DNA of 54,199 bases from assembly GCF_905480415.1 (NCBI RefSeq), contig NZ_CAJQQI010000146.1, forward strand, positions 1 to 54,199, in the 5' to 3' direction. Numbering within the stretch: position 1 is the stretch's first letter; each line of letters begins with the position of its first letter. Shown here one piece after another: positions 34,470 through 43,447 of the stretch. The notes under the pieces were generated by a model. The model saw only the letters and a list, made by a program, of their open reading frames with translations. It was not told the DNA's origin and did not search any database. The DNA is from an uncultured Algibacter sp. (GTDB lineage Bacteria > Bacteroidota > Bacteroidia > Flavobacteriales > Flavobacteriaceae). Position numbers and translations under genes: made by a program.

Positions 34470-35171
34470 CTAATTTCGTTGTCTTACAGTTCGTTGTTCA
34501 ATTCGTTTTTCATAAACTTCACCTTGAAAAATGCGTTGCACAAATATCCCAGGAATATGGATTTGATTTGGATCTAACTCCCCTAAAGGAACCATTTCTT
34601 CAACCTCAGCCACCGTAATTTTTGCAGCCCCGCACATATTAGGATTAAAGTTTCTTGCAGTTCCTTTAAACATTAAATTACCCGCTTCATCCCCTTTCCA
34701 TGCTTTTACAAATGCAAAATCTGCTTTAAAAGCATGTTCTAAAACATACATTTTTCCATCAAACTCTCGAGTTTCTTTACCTATAGCAACTTCAGTACCA
34801 AATCCAGCGGGGGTGTAAATAGCAGGAAATCCTGCTTGTGCAGCTCTACAGCGTTCTGCTAAAGTACCTTGAGGAATCAATTCCACATCTAATTCACCAG
34901 AAAGCATTTGACGTTCAAACTCATCATTTTCGCCTACATAAGACGATACCATTTTCTTGATTTGTTTTTTTTGAAGTAGTAACCCCAATCCGAAATCATC
35001 AACACCTGCGTTGTTAGAAATACAGGTCAAACCACTTACTCCTAGTTTTACTAATTCTCCTATAGCATTCTCAGGAATACCGCTAAGTCCAAAACCACCA
35101 AGCATAAAAGTCATGTTACTAGAAACTCCTTTTAAAGCTTCTTGAACATCAGCTACTTTTTTATTAATCAT
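34470..35171 (-). CDS. scoA: 3-oxoacid CoA-transferase subunit A
   Basis: The 233-residue alpha subunit has the family glycine-rich start [16 protein letters not shown] and the CoA-binding segment around [13 protein letters not shown] and TPAGFGTEV. It partners with the scoB product, encoded directly behind. The enzyme serves ketone-body-type or branched-chain acid use. A TAAATTTA -7-like sequence precedes it. Confidence 0.95.
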   Translation of the reverse strand: MINKKVADVQEALKGVSSNMTFMLGGFGLSGIPENAIGELVKLGVSGLTCISNNAGVDDFGLGLLLQKKQIKKMVSSYVGENDEFERQMLSGELDVELIPQGTLAERCRAAQAGFPAIYTPAGFGTEVAIGKETREFDGKMYVLEHAFKADFAFVKAWKGDEAGNLMFKGTARNFNPNMCGAAKITVAEVEEMVPLGELDPNQIHIPGIFVQRIFQGEVYEKRIEQRTVRQRN

Positions 35172-35227
35172 TATTATTCAGTTTTTGCTTTATAAATTTA
35201 CGAATAATTGAATGATATGTCTAGATT

Positions 35228-35263
35228 TTAAAAAAAAATAACCGCTCCTTTCGGAACGGTTTA
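35228..35263 (-). terminator. Rho-independent terminator after the PBP1A gene
   Basis: On the minus strand ACCGTTCC and GGAGCGGT form the stem around GAAA, followed by TTATTTTTTTT. Confidence 0.85.
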
Positions 35264-35292
35264 TATTAAATTTATAAAATTACACTTTACTA

Positions 35293-37635
35293 TTATCCGA
35301 AGTCTAAATCTTCCGGTGTATCATCATCTGAATCCTCTTCTTCAATTGAAGTTGAAGTTTCACTAGAACAATCTACTTTTATAGACAAATTCTCTGGAGC
35401 TTCAAACTCCTCTTTTGAAATGTTTAATGCTTCATCAGCATAACAACTCTTCATATATAACCCCCAAATAGGCAATGCCATGGCTGCACCTTGGCCATAA
35501 GTTATGGAAGCAAAGTGAGCTGCTCTATCTTCAGCACCAACCCAAACTCCGGTAACTAAATTAGGTACCATTCCCATAAACCAACCATCACTTTGGTTCT
35601 GTGTAGTTCCTGTTTTTCCAGCAATAGGGTTCGAAAGTTCGTATGGATATCCAGTTATAACCTCTTTGTAATCAGGTCTATTTATAGCCCAACTATGTCT
35701 TAGTCTTGTACCCGATCCACCTTGAGTAACACCTTCCATGAGTTTAACTGCTACATAAGCCGTTTCTTTACTTAAAACATCGCGTGTTTCAGGTTTAAAC
35801 TGATACAAAATAGTTCCGTTTTTATCTTCTATACCTGTCACCATAACAGGTTTTGTATACACACCATGATTAGCGAATGATGAATACGCACCCACCATTT
35901 CATAAACACTTATATCTGGCGTACCCAATGCTATAGAAGGCACTGGAAGCATTTCAGATTCTACACCTAACTTTGTTGCTAAATCTACAACAGTTTGTGG
36001 ACCTACTTTATCAATTAATTGAGCCGTAACCGTATTTACGGAATTGGCTAATGCATTTTTTAAAGTTCTGGTTCCTCCATAATTATTTCCAGAATTTTTG
36101 GGACACCACTCTTCTGGATTTCCGTATTTATTAGCTTCAATACAGAATGGAACATCTGGAAATTCATCACAAGGAGAATAGTGTAATTGGTCTATAGCCG
36201 CTGCATAAACAAATGGTTTAAAGGTAGACCCTATTTGGCGTTTTCCTTGCTTTACCATATCGTATTGAAAATGTCTGTAATTGATTCCGCCTACCCAAGC
36301 TTTTACATGACCTGTTTGTGGGTTCATAGACATCATTCCTGTTCTTAAAAACGACTTATAATAACGTATAGAATCTATAGGTTTCATAATAGTATCCACC
36401 TCTGAAGCTTTACCGTCTATCCATTTAAAAACGGACATTTTTGTTGCTTTTTCAAAAGAAGCTTTTATCTCTTTATCTGATTTTTTTAAATCGTACTTCA
36501 AATGCCTCCAACGCTCTGATTGTCTCATCCCTCTTCTCATCAAGGCATCAATTTCATCTTTCTCTAATTCTAAAAATGGTGCTGTTGGATTTCTTCTAGG
36601 TGTATTCTGATTGAAAAATTCTGCCTGTAACCTTGGCATATGTTGCTGGACCGCATTTTCAGCATAGGTTTGCATTCGAGAATCTATGGTAGTATATATT
36701 TTTAATCCATCATTGTATAAATTCCATTTTGAACCATCTGGTTTTGGGTTTTTCTTTATCCAATTTTTCATAAACCCATCTAAATACCCTCTAAAATAAG
36801 TGGCTATACCTTCACGATGTGATTCTGGAGAAAAATCTAAATCTAATTCTGTTTTTTGAAGCGAATCTTTAATCACTTTATTTATATAACCATATTTCTC
36901 CATTTGGAATAATACTACATTACGCCTATTTTTTACGCCTACAGGATTTCTACTTGGTATTGGATTATAAAAAGAAGAATTTTTAAACATGCCAACTAAC
37001 ATGGCCGCTTCTTTCAAATCAAGATTTTTAGGTTCTTTATTAAAATATATTCTTGAAGCGCTTCTGATTCCATCTCCATTATTTCCAAAATCATAAATAT
37101 TAAAATATTGAGCTATGATTTCCTCTTTTGTATATTGACGCTCTAAACGTATGGAAATAATCCATTCTTTTATTTTCTGAGCTCCTGTTTCTAATATGTT
37201 TTTAGATCTGACACCGACAAATAATTGTCGTGCTAATTGTTGAGAAATCGTACTCGCTCCTCCTCTTTTACCTAAGAAAAAGAAAGCTCTTAAAGTACCG
37301 ATCCCGTCAATCCCAGAGTGTTCATGAAAACGAGCATCTTCGGTAGCAATTAATGCGTCTATCAAATATGGTGATAGTTCATCATAGCCAACTGGTGTTC
37401 TATTATCGTTCAAATAAAACTTACCTAAGGTTTCTCCGTCTGAAGAGATAATTTCAGTTGCTAAATGTGTTTTTGGATTTTCTAATTGCGTATGGTCTGG
37501 TAAATCTCCAAAAATAGCTGTCAATAAAAAAATTAAGAATATAGAAATAATACCTCCTAAAAAAACTATCCAAAACCAACGGATGTATTTTGAGAAATCT
37601 TGAACAGCTTTTGTTTTTTTCTTTGCTTTTGCCAT
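35293..37635 (-). CDS. Bifunctional class A penicillin-binding protein (PBP1A type)
   Basis: The 780-residue protein builds peptidoglycan. It has a membrane helix at about residues 20-42, a GT51 glycosyltransferase domain (EDARFHEHSGID; GGASTISQQLARQL) and a transpeptidase domain with Ser nucleophile in GSTFKPF, the SVN triad piece and KTGTTQ. The C-terminus is a short acidic tail (EEEDSDDDTPEDLDFG). It is downstream of gldH and ricT on the same strand, with 50 bp between gldH and this gene. Confidence 0.95.
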   Translation of the reverse strand: MAKAKKKTKAVQDFSKYIRWFWIVFLGGIISIFLIFLLTAIFGDLPDHTQLENPKTHLATEIISSDGETLGKFYLNDNRTPVGYDELSPYLIDALIATEDARFHEHSGIDGIGTLRAFFFLGKRGGASTISQQLARQLFVGVRSKNILETGAQKIKEWIISIRLERQYTKEEIIAQYFNIYDFGNNGDGIRSASRIYFNKEPKNLDLKEAAMLVGMFKNSSFYNPIPSRNPVGVKNRRNVVLFQMEKYGYINKVIKDSLQKTELDLDFSPESHREGIATYFRGYLDGFMKNWIKKNPKPDGSKWNLYNDGLKIYTTIDSRMQTYAENAVQQHMPRLQAEFFNQNTPRRNPTAPFLELEKDEIDALMRRGMRQSERWRHLKYDLKKSDKEIKASFEKATKMSVFKWIDGKASEVDTIMKPIDSIRYYKSFLRTGMMSMNPQTGHVKAWVGGINYRHFQYDMVKQGKRQIGSTFKPFVYAAAIDQLHYSPCDEFPDVPFCIEANKYGNPEEWCPKNSGNNYGGTRTLKNALANSVNTVTAQLIDKVGPQTVVDLATKLGVESEMLPVPSIALGTPDISVYEMVGAYSSFANHGVYTKPVMVTGIEDKNGTILYQFKPETRDVLSKETAYVAVKLMEGVTQGGSGTRLRHSWAINRPDYKEVITGYPYELSNPIAGKTGTTQNQSDGWFMGMVPNLVTGVWVGAEDRAAHFASITYGQGAAMALPIWGLYMKSCYADEALNISKEEFEAPENLSIKVDCSSETSTSIEEEDSDDDTPEDLDFG

Positions 37636-37685
37636 AGTTTAAGTGTCTTAAGCCTGAATTCTTAAGTATTTTAAAGTTATGTAGT

Positions 37686-38180
37686 TTATTCTTTAAGTAG
37701 GTTTTCAATTCTAAAACCTATATCAGTAATGCCTTCTAAGTCTATAACGCCATTTACCTTTCCGTTTTCTCTCATAGCATGCTGAATATTTATGGTATAT
37801 TCTCCTTTTTCTTTAAAAACAATGTCTTGTTTGTACCATAATTTATTCTCTTTAATATCCATATAACCCTCACCTAAAAGCTTCCCATTTGGTTCTGCCA
37901 TTTTATACTCTAAAGTATCTTTTATTGTTTTACCATGTGGAAAAACCATTTCGACAATTAAGAATAAATTATTGTATTTGTAGGTGGTTGTGTTTCTCAA
38001 ATTAACAAATAAGTTATATGCATTTGTAGAATCTGGTGGGGTTACTTTAAAACTAACTATAGAATCTTTATGCCATGAATTAGGAATAGATTTATAATTA
38101 TCATAAACACTATTAGAATCGCAAGAAACTATTAAAAGAGAAAACATTAAATAAAACAACAGGATTCTATTTTTCAGCAT
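37686..38180 (-). CDS. gldH: Gliding motility lipoprotein GldH
   Basis: The 164-residue lipoprotein starts at ATG 38180 (MLKNRILLF), with the lipobox LLIVSC; the 31 track residues before it lie inside ricT. GldH is one of the lipoproteins needed for gliding in Flavobacterium johnsoniae and works with the type IX secretion/gliding machinery. The body (ISFKVTPPDSTNAYNLFVNLRNTTTY-like segment) is beta-rich, as in the family. It overlaps the ricT end by 14 bp, an arrangement seen in many flavobacteria. Signal peptide and lipid anchor place it on the periplasmic side of a membrane. Confidence 0.93.
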   Translation of the reverse strand: MLKNRILLFYLMFSLLIVSCDSNSVYDNYKSIPNSWHKDSIVSFKVTPPDSTNAYNLFVNLRNTTTYKYNNLFLIVEMVFPHGKTIKDTLEYKMAEPNGKLLGEGYMDIKENKLWYKQDIVFKEKGEYTINIQHAMRENGKVNGVIDLEGITDIGFRIENLLKE

Positions 38181-39453
38181 TTTTACTATTTTGAGGTTTT
38201 CTCTTAGGATTATTTCTTCGGTTATTTTGGTTTGGTTTCTTCTTAGGTGTGGCATTTTTGTTTGATGCATCACTCTTATTGGCTGTATTTTTATTGGACG
38301 GCGTGCTTCTATTGCCTTGATTGCCTTTCCTTCTATTATTTTTACGTTTATTATTGCGTTTTGGACTATCGAAGCGTGTTAAACTATCTTGACCCACAAC
38401 GTTTTCAAACTCTGTTTTAGTATCTTCTTCTAAAACATCTAAAGCATATTCTTCAAGGCTAGCAATTTTTTTATTTTGCTTATTTAATTCAATAATTTCG
38501 CTGGCTTGTTCTGTAGTAATCTTGTGCCAATTCATCCACTCACCTTCATAAGCGTACCACATGTGTCCTTTAAAAATATCTGTTTTTTGGCAAACTGCAG
38601 TGCCCTTCTTAGTATAAAGTTTTGTATCGGTTTTTGGGAAACTTTTTAAAGCATCAAGATACGTGTCCAATTCATAGTTTAAACAGCATTTTAGTTTACC
38701 ACATTGACCTGCTAACTTTTGAGGATTTAACGATAATTGTTGGTAACGTGCTGCTGACGTACTTACCGAACGAAAATCTGTTAACCAAGTAGAACAACAT
38801 AATTCGCGCCCACAAGAACCAATACCACCAAGTCTTGCTGCTTCTTGACGAAATCCTACTTGTTTCATTTCAATACGCGTTCTGAATTCTCGAGCAAAGA
38901 CTTTAATAAGTTCACGGAAATCAACTCGTTCTTCAGCCGTATAATAAAATGTTGCTTTACTGGCATCGCCTTGAAATTCGATATCTGAAATTTTCATGTG
39001 AAGTTTCAAATCGATTGCAAATTGGCGTGCCCTAACCTTCATCGGCTCTTCTTTATCACGCGCAGTCGACCAAATATCTATATCTTTTTGACTAGCTTTT
39101 CGATAAATTTTTAAAGCTTCCTCTGTGTTTTCTCGGATGTTTTTGCGTTTCATTTGAACACGCACCAATTCCCCGGTAAGGGTAACCATGCCTATATCAT
39201 GACCTGATTTGGCTTGTGTAGCAACAATATCGCCAATACTTAATGTTAAGTTCTCTGTATTGTGGTAGTACTCTTTTCTTCCGTTTTTATAACGAACCTC
39301 CACCCAATTAAAGGGCTTTTCTCCATTTGGAAGTGACATGTTTGCTAACCAATCAAAAACGGTTAACTTATTACAACTATCTGTACCACAAGTACCATTA
39401 TTTTTGCAACCCTTTGGAGAGCCGTCTTTAGTTGAGCAACTTGCGCAAGCCAT
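38167..39453 (-). CDS. ricT: PSP1-domain regulatory iron-sulfur complex subunit RicT (YaaT)
   Basis: The 428-residue cytoplasmic protein has a Cys-rich N-terminus (ACASCSTKDGSPKGC, CGTDSC), the PSP1 domain at about residues 45-330 (WVEVRYKNGRKEYYHN; SCGRELCCSTWL; CGKLKCCLNYEL), and a Lys/Asn-rich tail from about 365. In Bacillus RicT joins RicA and RicF to bind Fe-S clusters and influence RNA processing. The Cys motifs are all present here, but the flavobacterial role is not known. The basic tail may bind nucleic acid. gldH overlaps it. Confidence 0.92.
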   Translation of the reverse strand: MACASCSTKDGSPKGCKNNGTCGTDSCNKLTVFDWLANMSLPNGEKPFNWVEVRYKNGRKEYYHNTENLTLSIGDIVATQAKSGHDIGMVTLTGELVRVQMKRKNIRENTEEALKIYRKASQKDIDIWSTARDKEEPMKVRARQFAIDLKLHMKISDIEFQGDASKATFYYTAEERVDFRELIKVFAREFRTRIEMKQVGFRQEAARLGGIGSCGRELCCSTWLTDFRSVSTSAARYQQLSLNPQKLAGQCGKLKCCLNYELDTYLDALKSFPKTDTKLYTKKGTAVCQKTDIFKGHMWYAYEGEWMNWHKITTEQASEIIELNKQNKKIASLEEYALDVLEEDTKTEFENVVGQDSLTRFDSPKRNNKRKNNRRKGNQGNRSTPSNKNTANKSDASNKNATPKKKPNQNNRRNNPKRKPQNSKNAEK

Positions 39454-39853
39454 ATGTTATATATATTGATTCCGATTAGAACAAAGAGTCTATCAGAAGA
39501 TGGTTCGTAACTATTTTTGAATCTCGTCTTTACAGAAACAGAATCTGTAAATACTTGATAATGAAATTTCAAGAAGCTTTTCTGAAAGCGTTTTTTTTAA
39601 AAAACTAGCTTCTGGATGTAAATATAAGATTATTCTAAGGATTAAAAAGAAAGATTTTTAATTATACTCAAATTCGTAATTAAGCTTATTGGATGCTGTT
39701 CTGAGTTGTTTTTTAAATTTCAAAATGTTTAAAAAAGTATCCAAATTCACAGCGAAAACTCTCTGTTCTTCTTACGCAAAAGACAAAGACTTAGGGATTG
39801 TATCTTGTAGATTTCTATCTTTTTGTTAAACTATATAAGTTTGTCAATATTCA
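39454..39853. other. 400-bp intergenic stretch without a supportable gene
   Basis: The region is AT-rich. On the plus strand GCTTT-TCTG-AAAGC followed by a T run (about 39574-39599) could be a weak terminator. TATATTTA on the minus strand (about 39619) is a weak -7 match for ricT. I see no coding frame longer than about 30 codons that looks real. Confidence 0.5.
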
Positions 39854-40924
39854 TTAATCCCTTTTTTCGAAGTTATCAAATATATTCCTCAAATCCTTTT
39901 TATAGGGTAAATGCTTGGCGCGCCCTTTTTTGAAAATATCGTTACTATTACCTTGTCCTTTTCGAAGCTGTTTTTGTTCTTCAAAAGGTAAAGCATGTAT
40001 ATCTTTACATGTTGTAGAACAACAGTTGTCCATTTCCTGCTTACACTTTTCACATTGAATAAATAATAAGTGGCAGGCATCATTGGCACAATTGGTATGA
40101 ACATCAAAAGATTCTCCGCATTGATGACATTGCGCAATTACATCATCACTAATGCGTTCTGCCCTTCTATCATCAAACACAAAATTTTGACCCATAAACT
40201 TATTATCTAAATCTTGGTCTTTTACTTGTCTTGTATATTCAATTATACCGCCTTCTAATTGATATATATTTTTAAATCCTTTATGCTTAAAATAAGCACT
40301 AGCTTTTTCACAACGGATGCCTCCTGTGCAGTACATAACCAAGTTTTTATCTTCTTTGTGGTCTTTTAAATCGTTTTCAATAATATCTAAAGATTCTCTA
40401 AACGTATCCACATCTGGTGTTACGGCATTTTTAAAATGTCCTATTTCACTTTCGTAATGGTTACGCATATCAACCAAAACGGTTTTTTTATCTTCAATAA
40501 GTTCATTGAATTTTTCTGCACCAACGTGAACCCCTTTATTGGTCACATCAAATGTATTATCATTTAATCCGTCAGCAACAATTTTATTTCTAACTTTTAC
40601 TTTCAATTTTAAAAAAGACATATTATCCTGCTCTACAGCAATGTTTAAACGGATGTCTTTAAGAAAATCAATGGTGTCTAAATGCGTTTTAAATTCATTA
40701 AAACGATCTGCTGGTAATGAGAGTTGACCATTAATACCTTCGGTAGCAACATAGATACGTCCTAAAACATCTAATTTGTCCCAAACGATAAATAACTGGT
40801 CTCTAAATTCTTGAGGATTTTTAATTTTTGCGTACTGATAAAAAGAAAGTGTTAATCGATCTTTTCCTGCTTTCTCGATTAACTCAGCTCTTTCTTTTGC
40901 GCTTAAGGTATTGTACAGTTGCAT
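39854..40924 (-). CDS. trhO: tRNA uridine(34) hydroxylase, rhodanese-like (TrhO)
   Basis: The 356-residue protein has an N-terminal acylphosphatase-like domain (residues about 1-115), a rhodanese domain with active-site Cys in VMYCTGGIRCEKAS (about residue 190), and a C-terminal Cys-rich metal-binding part (CHQCGESFDVHTNC; CEKCKQEMDNCC). TrhO adds oxygen to U34 of tRNAs on the way to 5-methoxyuridine. The domain order and length match YceA. The gene has its own -7 box upstream. Confidence 0.93.
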   Translation of the reverse strand: MQLYNTLSAKERAELIEKAGKDRLTLSFYQYAKIKNPQEFRDQLFIVWDKLDVLGRIYVATEGINGQLSLPADRFNEFKTHLDTIDFLKDIRLNIAVEQDNMSFLKLKVKVRNKIVADGLNDNTFDVTNKGVHVGAEKFNELIEDKKTVLVDMRNHYESEIGHFKNAVTPDVDTFRESLDIIENDLKDHKEDKNLVMYCTGGIRCEKASAYFKHKGFKNIYQLEGGIIEYTRQVKDQDLDNKFMGQNFVFDDRRAERISDDVIAQCHQCGESFDVHTNCANDACHLLFIQCEKCKQEMDNCCSTTCKDIHALPFEEQKQLRKGQGNSNDIFKKGRAKHLPYKKDLRNIFDNFEKRD

Positions 40925-40963
40925 GCTATACTAATTTTTAAGGTTAAAGAATAATTTGAAATG

Positions 40964-40971
40964 CAAATGTA
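40964..40971 (-). promoter_or_regulatory. -7 promoter box for trhO
   Basis: On the minus strand TACATTTG lies 39 bp before the ATG at 40924. Confidence 0.6.
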
Positions 40972-40999
40972 CAATTTCTAAATAATTAAAAAAACTTCA

Positions 41000-41079
41000 G
41001 CGCTACCCAAGGGTCGGGCTTTCACTGCTCGCTTCCTCCTTCGTCGGCGAGCTCAAACAAACCGTTCAATCCCTAGCGC
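41000..41079. repeat. Dispersed GCGTTA...TAACGC-type intergenic repeat, copy 3 (short)
   Basis: It starts GCGCTACCCAAGGGTCGGGC, contains GCTCGCTTCC and GAGCTC, and ends ATCCCTAGCGC. The ends differ by one base (GCGCTA/TAGCGC) from the other copies but still mirror each other. Confidence 0.75.
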
Positions 41080-41124
41080 ACCTAATCGCCACGACCATAT
41101 CAAAAAACTAACTTTAGTTTAGCC

Positions 41125-41162
41125 CATAAAAAAAGCACCTAAATAAAAATTTAGATGCTTTA
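41125..41162 (-). terminator. Orphan minus-strand terminator-like hairpin
   Basis: AAAGCA-TCTAAAT and ATTTAG-GTGCTTT pair around TTTTA on the minus strand and lead to a TTTTTTTATGGG tail. No minus-strand gene ends here, since recA (plus) is to the right. Confidence 0.5.
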
Positions 41163-41332
41163 GTTGAGTTTAGAGTTAGTCTTAGTTCAAAAACTCATTT
41201 TTGTAAATTTGATAGAATATTTTTACTCTTTATTAACTAGATGCAAATTGTGTAAAAAGGTTGCGTCATAAAATTGTATTGTGAAAAAAGATATGGTATT
41301 TTAGCATACAATTTTTAGAAAAAAACAAAGAA

Positions 41333-42340
41333 ATGAGCAGCGAAAAAGAAAAAGAAGCAAAATTAAAAGCACTAAAACTGACATTAGACAAACTAGATAA
41401 AGCCTACGGAAAAGGTACCGTGATGAAAATGAGTGATGCTGCTATAGTAGATGTAGAGGCTATCCCATCGGGTTCATTAGGTCTAGATATTGCTTTAGGG
41501 GTTGGTGGTTACCCAAGAGGTCGTGTGGTTGAAATTTATGGTCCAGAGTCTTCTGGTAAAACAACATTAACCTTACATGCTATTGCTGAAGCTCAAAAAG
41601 CTGGTGGTATTGCTGCGTTTATTGACGCAGAACATGCTTTTGATCGTTTTTATGCTGAAAACTTAGGTATTGATATTGATAATTTAATTATTTCTCAACC
41701 AGATAATGGGGAACAAGCTCTAGAAATTGCTGATAATTTAATCAGGTCTGGCGCTATTGATATCGTCGTTATAGATTCTGTTGCTGCATTAACTCCTAAA
41801 AGTGAAATTGAAGGTGAAATGGGAGACTCTAAAATGGGACTTCATGCACGTTTAATGTCTCAAGCTTTGAGAAAATTAACGGCATCCATTAGCAAAACCA
41901 ACTGTACCGTGATTTTTATTAATCAATTACGTGAAAAAATTGGTGTTATGTTTGGTAATCCAGAAACTACAACCGGTGGTAACGCCTTAAAATTCTATGC
42001 TTCTGTAAGATTAGATATTAGACGTTCTACACAAATTAAAGATACAGACGGAGCAGTTCAAGGTAATAAAACAAGAGTTAAAGTTGTAAAAAACAAAGTG
42101 GCTCCGCCATTTAGACTTGCAGAGTTTGATATTATGTATGGCGAAGGTGTTTCTAAAGTTGGAGAAATTTTAGATTTGGCCGTAGAACATGAAATTGTAA
42201 AGAAAAGTGGCTCGTGGTTTAGTTACGACGAGACCAAGCTAGGTCAAGGGCGAGATGCTGTTAAAGCACTAATAAAAGACAATCCAGAACTGATGGACGA
42301 ACTTGAAGCCAAGGTCAGAAAAGCTGTAGCAGAAAAATAA
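41333..42340 (+). CDS. recA: Recombinase RecA
   Basis: The 335-residue protein catalyses strand exchange and promotes the SOS response. Walker A is [12 protein letters not shown], loop and core motifs ([49 protein letters not shown]) are all present. It has a short C-terminal tail, as usual for Bacteroidota. A strong terminator follows. I see no LexA box that I could support. Confidence 0.98.
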   Translation: MSSEKEKEAKLKALKLTLDKLDKAYGKGTVMKMSDAAIVDVEAIPSGSLGLDIALGVGGYPRGRVVEIYGPESSGKTTLTLHAIAEAQKAGGIAAFIDAEHAFDRFYAENLGIDIDNLIISQPDNGEQALEIADNLIRSGAIDIVVIDSVAALTPKSEIEGEMGDSKMGLHARLMSQALRKLTASISKTNCTVIFINQLREKIGVMFGNPETTTGGNALKFYASVRLDIRRSTQIKDTDGAVQGNKTRVKVVKNKVAPPFRLAEFDIMYGEGVSKVGEILDLAVEHEIVKKSGSWFSYDETKLGQGRDAVKALIKDNPELMDELEAKVRKAVAEK

Positions 42341-42342
42341 TT

Positions 42343-42370
42343 AAAAAATCCCGTTAACTCGGGATTTTTT
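42343..42370 (+). terminator. Rho-independent terminator of recA
   Basis: AAAAAATCCCG and CGGGATTTTTT surround TTAACT. Confidence 0.92.
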
Positions 42371-42451
42371 AATTTAAAACAAATTATTCGGTTTTCTACG
42401 CAACCTTTTTGTGCCTTTAGCATCTACATAGTGCAAACATGCATATAACAC

Positions 42452-42459
42452 TAAATTTG
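42452..42459 (+). promoter_or_regulatory. -7 box 7 bp from a start codon (leaderless candidate)
   Basis: TAAATTTG is followed by TTTTGCT and the ATG of the lipoprotein gene at 42467. Confidence 0.5.
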
Positions 42460-42466
42460 TTTTGCT

Positions 42467-42877
42467 ATGAAAAGGTTAGTAGTTTTTTGTTTAACACTTA
42501 TGCTTTTTGCATCTTGTAGTGTTGATGACGATAGCACAAGTTTTAGCTTTGAAGTTTTACCTGTTGAAAGTGTAGACATCCCTGATGAATTTGAGTTAGG
42601 GGAAACCTATCCTATCACAGTATCTTATTTAAGGCCTTCAACATGTCATGGTTTTAAAGAGTTTTATTATTTAAAAGAAAATAATGAACGAACAGTTGCT
42701 CCAATAACATATGTTTTTGATAACAACGACTGTGAAACTCTTGAAGACAACTTGGTTGAAGCAACTTTTAACTTTATAGTTACCAGCAATGGTTCGTATA
42801 TTTTTAAGTTTTGGCAAGGCGAAGGTACTGACGGAGAAACTCAATACTTAATTATTGAAGTTCCTGTTATCGCGTAA
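42467..42877 (+). CDS. Lipoprotein of unknown function upstream of an ECF sigma gene
   Basis: The 136-residue product has a lipobox at LFASC (Cys17) followed by SVDDD, a typical surface/outer-membrane lipoprotein start. The mature region is a beta-rich domain with one pair of cysteines (STCHGF and NNDCET) and a late segment YIFKFWQGEGTDG. It resembles small Ig-like secreted domains; I do not know the family. It is 28 bp upstream of the ECF sigma gene and in the same direction, so it could be part of the same regulatory unit, for example as sensor or target. Confidence 0.75.
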   Translation: MKRLVVFCLTLMLFASCSVDDDSTSFSFEVLPVESVDIPDEFELGETYPITVSYLRPSTCHGFKEFYYLKENNERTVAPITYVFDNNDCETLEDNLVEATFNFIVTSNGSYIFKFWQGEGTDGETQYLIIEVPVIA

Positions 42878-42904
42878 TAAGTATTAATTATATACCTGTT
42901 TAAA

Positions 42905-43447
42905 TTGAGTTTAAAACAACTCATAGAAAATTGTAAAATTAATAATACTAAAGCACAAGGTGAATTATACAAACTCTTTTCGGGTAAGTTGTTCGCAATT
43001 TGCTTAAAGTATTCGCGAAACTATGCCGAAGCTGAAGATAATTTGCAAGACGCATTTTTAACAATTTTTAATAAAATTGAACAATATAAAGATAAAGGTT
43101 CCTTTGAAGGTTGGATAAAACGTATTACCGTAAACACGGCATTGCAACGTTACCGAACCGAAAAAGTTTTTGATATAATAAATGAAAATACTATTGAAGA
43201 CGTTGAATTGGAAGTTGATGAAGACACGGTCTCCATTGATTATCTTTTAAAAATTATTCAAGAATTGCCCGATAGATACAGATTGGTTTTTAACTTATAT
43301 GTACTAGATGGTTATTCGCATAAAGACATAGCAGACATGCTGAAAATTAACATAGGGACTTCAAAATCTAATTTATCACGAGCTAGACTAATTTTGAAAC
43401 AAACTATTGAAGATCATAAATCAATGCAACGTTCGCAAACATTATAA
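42905..43447 (+). CDS. ECF-type RNA polymerase sigma factor
   Basis: The 180-residue protein has sigma region 2 (YSRNYAEAEDNLQDAFLTIFNKIEQYK) and region 4 (LPDRYRLVFNLYVLDGYSHKDIADMLKINIGTSKSNLSRARLILK), and no region 3, as in ECF factors. The start is a TTG at 42905 (LSLKQLIENCK); the only alternatives before the upstream stop are ATT, ATA and CTG. The stop is adjacent to the ATG of the next gene, so expression is coupled to the putative regulator. Confidence 0.92.
   Translation: MSLKQLIENCKINNTKAQGELYKLFSGKLFAICLKYSRNYAEAEDNLQDAFLTIFNKIEQYKDKGSFEGWIKRITVNTALQRYRTEKVFDIINENTIEDVELEVDEDTVSIDYLLKIIQELPDRYRLVFNLYVLDGYSHKDIADMLKINIGTSKSNLSRARLILKQTIEDHKSMQRSQTL

Larger units (their letters stand above)
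40925..41332. other. 408-bp divergent intergenic stretch between trhO and recA
   Basis: It holds the trhO -7 box (40964-40971), a copy of the dispersed GCGTTA repeat (41000-41079), a hairpin with a T run on the minus strand (41125-41162), and the recA upstream region, where TATTTTAG (about 41300) is the best weak -7 candidate. Confidence 0.6.

Noticed and set aside
37454-37708. 84-residue minus-strand ORF overlapping the start of the PBP1A gene
   Set aside because: Out-of-frame reading of the PBP1A N-terminus.
39363-39572. 69-residue minus-strand ORF overlapping the ricT start
   Set aside because: Overlaps the conserved RicT N-terminus in another frame and has no promoter or family match.
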